From Sphingomonas sp. (GTDB lineage Bacteria; Pseudomonadota; Alphaproteobacteria; Sphingomonadales; Sphingomonadaceae): a DNA stretch of 64,000 nt. Below are positions 60,798-64,000 of this stretch, piece after piece; within the stretch, counting starts at the first letter, position 1, and each line of letters opens with the position of its first letter. The position numbers and the translations under genes were made by a program. The stretch is taken from assembly GCF_017744835.1 (NCBI RefSeq), contig NZ_JAGIAM010000003.1, positions 682,001 to 746,000 of the forward strand. The letters are read 5' to 3'. The notes under the pieces were generated by a model. It had not been told where the DNA came from and did not search any database. It saw nothing but the letters and a program-made list of their open reading frames with translations.

Positions 60798-60967
60798 GTC
60801 CCCCTGTCGGCCCCGAGACGAAACCGGCATCCTCGCTAAACGACGGAAACCGCAATCGCGGAAGCGGCAAGCGTGAAGTCTAACCGATCGAAAACACACA
60901 GCAACGGCGTTTTCAGCAACTGCGGGAAGAGTTGCACAAAGGTAGATAGCTATCTATTGACCCTGTC

Positions 60968-61420
60968 ATGATCGAATTGCGCTCCGCCCTCGAACGTCGC
61001 TTCGCGACGACGCTCGTTCCGGCGGCACGCGCCTATCGGCATCATCTCGACCGCGAGCTCGCCGGGTTGGCGCTATCGCATGCATCGGCGGTCGCAGTGA
61101 TGCTGCTTGGCCGGTGCGAAGGAGATATGCGCCAGGGCATGCTTGCCGAGCAGCTCGGCATCGAGGGGCCGTCGGTCGTGCCCATCGTGGACCAGATCGA
61201 GCGCGCTGGCCTGGCCGAGCGCCGCCCGGATCCTACCGACGGACGCGCCAAGACGATCCACCTGACCGAAGCTGGGCAAGCACTCGCCGCCCGCGCGGAG
61301 GAGCGCTCCGCCGAAGTGCGCGCCGCGCTGCTTGCCGGAGTCGACGCGGGCGACCTCGCGATCGCCGCCAAGGTCATCGAACAGCTGCAAAAGGCGCTCG
61401 ACGCCGCCCATTCGGACTGA
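60968..61420 (+). CDS. MarR family transcriptional regulator
   Basis: MLAEQLGIEGPSVVPIVDQIERAGLAERRPDPTDGRAKTIHLTEAGQAL. Confidence 0.93.
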   Translation: MIELRSALERRFATTLVPAARAYRHHLDRELAGLALSHASAVAVMLLGRCEGDMRQGMLAEQLGIEGPSVVPIVDQIERAGLAERRPDPTDGRAKTIHLTEAGQALAARAEERSAEVRAALLAGVDAGDLAIAAKVIEQLQKALDAAHSD

Positions 61421-61424
61421 GCCG

Positions 61425-63434
61425 GTGCGGATCGGTGTGCGCGAGGCCGTGTTTTCGGCCAATTGCTTCGTTGCCGCGATGCTGGCGCTGTTCATCTCGT
61501 TCACCCTCGGGCTCGAGCGCCCTTTCTGGGCGGTGGCAACCGTCTACATCGCCAGCCAGCCGCTGAGCGGCGCGGTGCGTTCCAAGGCAGTGTTCCGCCT
61601 GCTCGGCACGGTGATCGGCGGCGCCGCCGCGGTGGTGATGGTGCCGGCCCTTGTCGATGCTCCGTTGCTGCTGTCGCTCGCGCTCGCGCTGTGGGTGGCT
61701 CTGTGCCAGTTCATCTCGCTGTTCGACCGCACGCCGCGCTCCTATATCTTCATGCTCGCCGGCTACACAGCCGCGCTGATCGGCTTCCCGGCGGTCACCC
61801 AACCCGACACAATCTTCGAAACCGCGGTGCTGCGGACGCAGGAGATCGGCATCGGCGTCGCCTGCGCCGCCATCGTCCATGCGGTGATCTGGCCGCGTAG
61901 CGTCACCACCCTGCTCGGCACACGGATCCGCACCTTGCTCGACGAGGCGGAGGACTGGATCTCGGACGTACTCGCGCCAACGCCTGCCGAAGGCGCCGAC
62001 GCCAAGCGCCGCCGCCTGGCGGGCGACGTCACCGAACTGCACAGCATGGCGGCCCATGTTCCCTTCGACACCGCCGCCGCGCGCCCGACCCAGGCGGTGC
62101 TAGCGGCACTGCAGGACCGGTTCGTGCTGCTCCTGCCGCTGGTTTCCGCAGTCGAGGACCGCATCCAGAGCCTCGCCGCGCTCGGCGCGACGCCGCCCCC
62201 GATCGCCGGGCTGGTGGCGGATATCCGCACCTGGGCGCACGCGCCTGAAAGCATCTCGCCGGAAGCGCTGATCGCTCGCTGCGGCACCCTGTCGGCGCAG
62301 CCGCCGTCGGCGGACTGGGCGGGCCTGCTCGCCGGCAATCTCGTGTCACGATTGCGGGAGTTGGTCGAGGCGCTGGACACGACTCGCCTGGTCGCGGCGC
62401 AGGCGATCGCGCCAGACCGGCCCACGCCCGAACGAATCCGCAACCTGCTGCGCGAACGCCAGCAACGCCCGCTCCACCGCGACGCGCCGCTGGCGCTGCT
62501 GTCGGCCGCAGCGACGGTGATCGCCGTGCTGGGCTGCTGCGCCTTCTGGATCGCGACGGGCTGGCCGGAAGGCGGCGTCGCAGCGATGATCGCGGCCGTC
62601 GTCTGCTGTTTCTTCGCGACCATGGACGATCCGGTCCCGGCGCAGCGCGGTTTCCTCGTCTGGACCGCCGTCTCGCTCCCGCTCGCCTCGCTCTATCTCT
62701 TCGCGCTGCTGCCGATGGTGCACAGCTTCGAGACCCTGGCGCTCGTCCTGGCCCCGCCGCTGCTCGTGGGCGGTGCGCTGATGGCGCTGCCGCACTGGTA
62801 TAGCCGCATGATGCCGCTGGTCATCGGCTTCGCCGGCGGATTGGCGCTGACCAACAATTTCACCGCCAATGCCGCGAGCTTCTTCAACGGCAGCATCGCG
62901 CAGTTGATCGGGATCGGCGCATCGGTCCTGGTCACGCGCACCTTCCGCAGCCTGGGCGCGGGCACTGCGATCCGCCGCCTGCGCCGGGCCGGCTGGCGCG
63001 ATCTTGCCGAACTGAGCGCACAATCGGGGGCGCTGCCGATCGCTGCCTGGCGGAGCCGGATGCTCGACCGCGTCGGCCTGCTCGCCGCGCGCATCGGCGA
63101 CGTCGAACAAGCGGATCGCGACCTTGGCATGGCGGCGCTACGCGAGCTGCGCATGGGGGTAAATCTCGCCCAACTCGTTCCTGATCCGGCCGAAGAAGCC
63201 GGTGACCTTGACGCGCTGCGCGCCGACATCGCCGCCCATTTCCGGGCCCGGCAGCGTGCCGGGACGGACCTCCCCGCCGAGCCGCTACTCGCGCGCATCG
63301 ACGCCGCGATCACGACAAGCTGGACGCTGCCCGACGGATCCGCCCGCCGTGCGCGGCTGGCTGCGCTCACCGGGCTGCGGCGCAACTTCTTTCCCGCCGT
63401 CCCCGGCTGGGAACCGCTGAAGGAAGCCGCATGA
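61425..63434 (+). CDS. FUSC family / aromatic acid exporter inner membrane protein (AaeB-like)
   Basis: VREAVFSANCFVAAMLALFISFTLGLERPFWAVATVYIASQPLSGAVRSKAVFRLLGTVIGGAAAVVMVPAL. Confidence 0.93.
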   Translation: MRIGVREAVFSANCFVAAMLALFISFTLGLERPFWAVATVYIASQPLSGAVRSKAVFRLLGTVIGGAAAVVMVPALVDAPLLLSLALALWVALCQFISLFDRTPRSYIFMLAGYTAALIGFPAVTQPDTIFETAVLRTQEIGIGVACAAIVHAVIWPRSVTTLLGTRIRTLLDEAEDWISDVLAPTPAEGADAKRRRLAGDVTELHSMAAHVPFDTAAARPTQAVLAALQDRFVLLLPLVSAVEDRIQSLAALGATPPPIAGLVADIRTWAHAPESISPEALIARCGTLSAQPPSADWAGLLAGNLVSRLRELVEALDTTRLVAAQAIAPDRPTPERIRNLLRERQQRPLHRDAPLALLSAAATVIAVLGCCAFWIATGWPEGGVAAMIAAVVCCFFATMDDPVPAQRGFLVWTAVSLPLASLYLFALLPMVHSFETLALVLAPPLLVGGALMALPHWYSRMMPLVIGFAGGLALTNNFTANAASFFNGSIAQLIGIGASVLVTRTFRSLGAGTAIRRLRRAGWRDLAELSAQSGALPIAAWRSRMLDRVGLLAARIGDVEQADRDLGMAALRELRMGVNLAQLVPDPAEEAGDLDALRADIAAHFRARQRAGTDLPAEPLLARIDAAITTSWTLPDGSARRARLAALTGLRRNFFPAVPGWEPLKEAA

Positions 63435-63658
63435 CCGGTGAGATCGATATCGCGGGCGTCTATGTCCACCCGCTCCTGATCGCGGCGGTGCTCGCCTTCC
63501 TGTTGGCAGAGCTCGTCGCCTGGGGACTCGGCCGGCTCGGCTTTTACCGTTTCGTCTGGCATCGCGGCCTGTTCGACGTGGCGCTCACCATCCTCCTCTG
63601 GGCCGGCCTTGCCGCGCTCATCACCGGCGGCAGCCTGGCTGCAGCCTTCACCGGCTAG
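63431..63658 (+). CDS. DUF1656 family (AaeX-like) small membrane protein
   Basis: EIDIAGVYVHPLLIAAVLAFLLAELVAWGLGRLGFYRFVWHRGLFDVALTILLWAGLAAL. Confidence 0.9.
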   Translation: MTGEIDIAGVYVHPLLIAAVLAFLLAELVAWGLGRLGFYRFVWHRGLFDVALTILLWAGLAALITGGSLAAAFTG

Positions 63659-63662
63659 GAAC

Positions 63663-64000
63663 ATGAAGAAGATTGTCATCCTGCGCGTCGTGGTGACGCT
63701 GTTCGTCGTGGCACTGGCAGCCGTCGCGGGCCAGCGCCTCTGGGCCCATTACGAGGAGGAACCCTGGACGCGAGACGGGCGGATCCGCGCCGATGTGGTG
63801 CAGGTCGCCCCAGACGTCTCCGGCCTGGTGACGGCGGTGCTGGTCAAGGACAACCAGCAGGTCAGCGCCGGCACGCCCCTGTTCGAGATCGACCGGCCGC
63901 GCTACCGCCTGGCCGTCGCCCAGGCCGCATCGGCGGTCGCCGCGCAGCAGGTTCAGCTCGCCCAGGCACGGCGCGAGGCGGCGCGCAACCAGGAACTCGG
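63663..64000 (+). CDS. HlyD/AaeA-like membrane fusion protein (partial, runs off window)
   Basis: MKKIVILRVVVTLFVVALAAVAGQRLWAHYEEEPWTRDGRIRADVVQVAPDVSGLVTAVLVKDNQQVSAGTPLFEID. Confidence 0.93.
   Translation, partial: MKKIVILRVVVTLFVVALAAVAGQRLWAHYEEEPWTRDGRIRADVVQVAPDVSGLVTAVLVKDNQQVSAGTPLFEIDRPRYRLAVAQAASAVAAQQVQLAQARREAARNQEL

Overview
A 64 kb, high-GC, gene-dense chromosomal window that looks like a sphingomonad (Alphaproteobacteria). Most of it is core genome: dnaE (partial), lolCE/lolD, pyrG, secG, argC, an Entner-Doudoroff operon (zwf-pgl-edd-glk-eda), a fatty-acid cluster (mltG-fabF-acpP-fabG-fabD), rpsF-rpsR-rplI, mutL, mreBCD-mrdAB, tRNA-Lys(CTT), kdpFABCDE, and the start of an AaeAB-like efflux operon. 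Many long ORFs in the supplied track are antisense high-GC artefacts. The least ordinary signals are: (i) a 439-bp cassette with near-perfect ~28-bp terminal inverted repeats that encloses one GxxExxY gene inside the fab operon, with a solo repeat and a MITE-like element nearby; (ii) a similar-sized unit with a frameshifted DUF559 nuclease-like gene between inverted REP-like palindromes; (iii) the same palindrome family read in frame inside mutL and as a doublet between kdpB and kdpC; (iv) a candidate organosulfur-scavenging locus (Gfo/Idh/MocA, SsuD-like monooxygenase, PhyH dioxygenase, MFS, Tat-type sulfatase, TonB receptor, serine acetyltransferase); (v) a ROSE-like RNA thermometer with a sigma32-like promoter before an hsp20 gene; (vi) a four-hairpin candidate sRNA; (vii) a dispersed intergenic repeat upstream of both dnaE and secG; (viii) a kup pseudogene near kdp. 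No searches or folding programs were run. Family calls come from recognising motifs in the translations.
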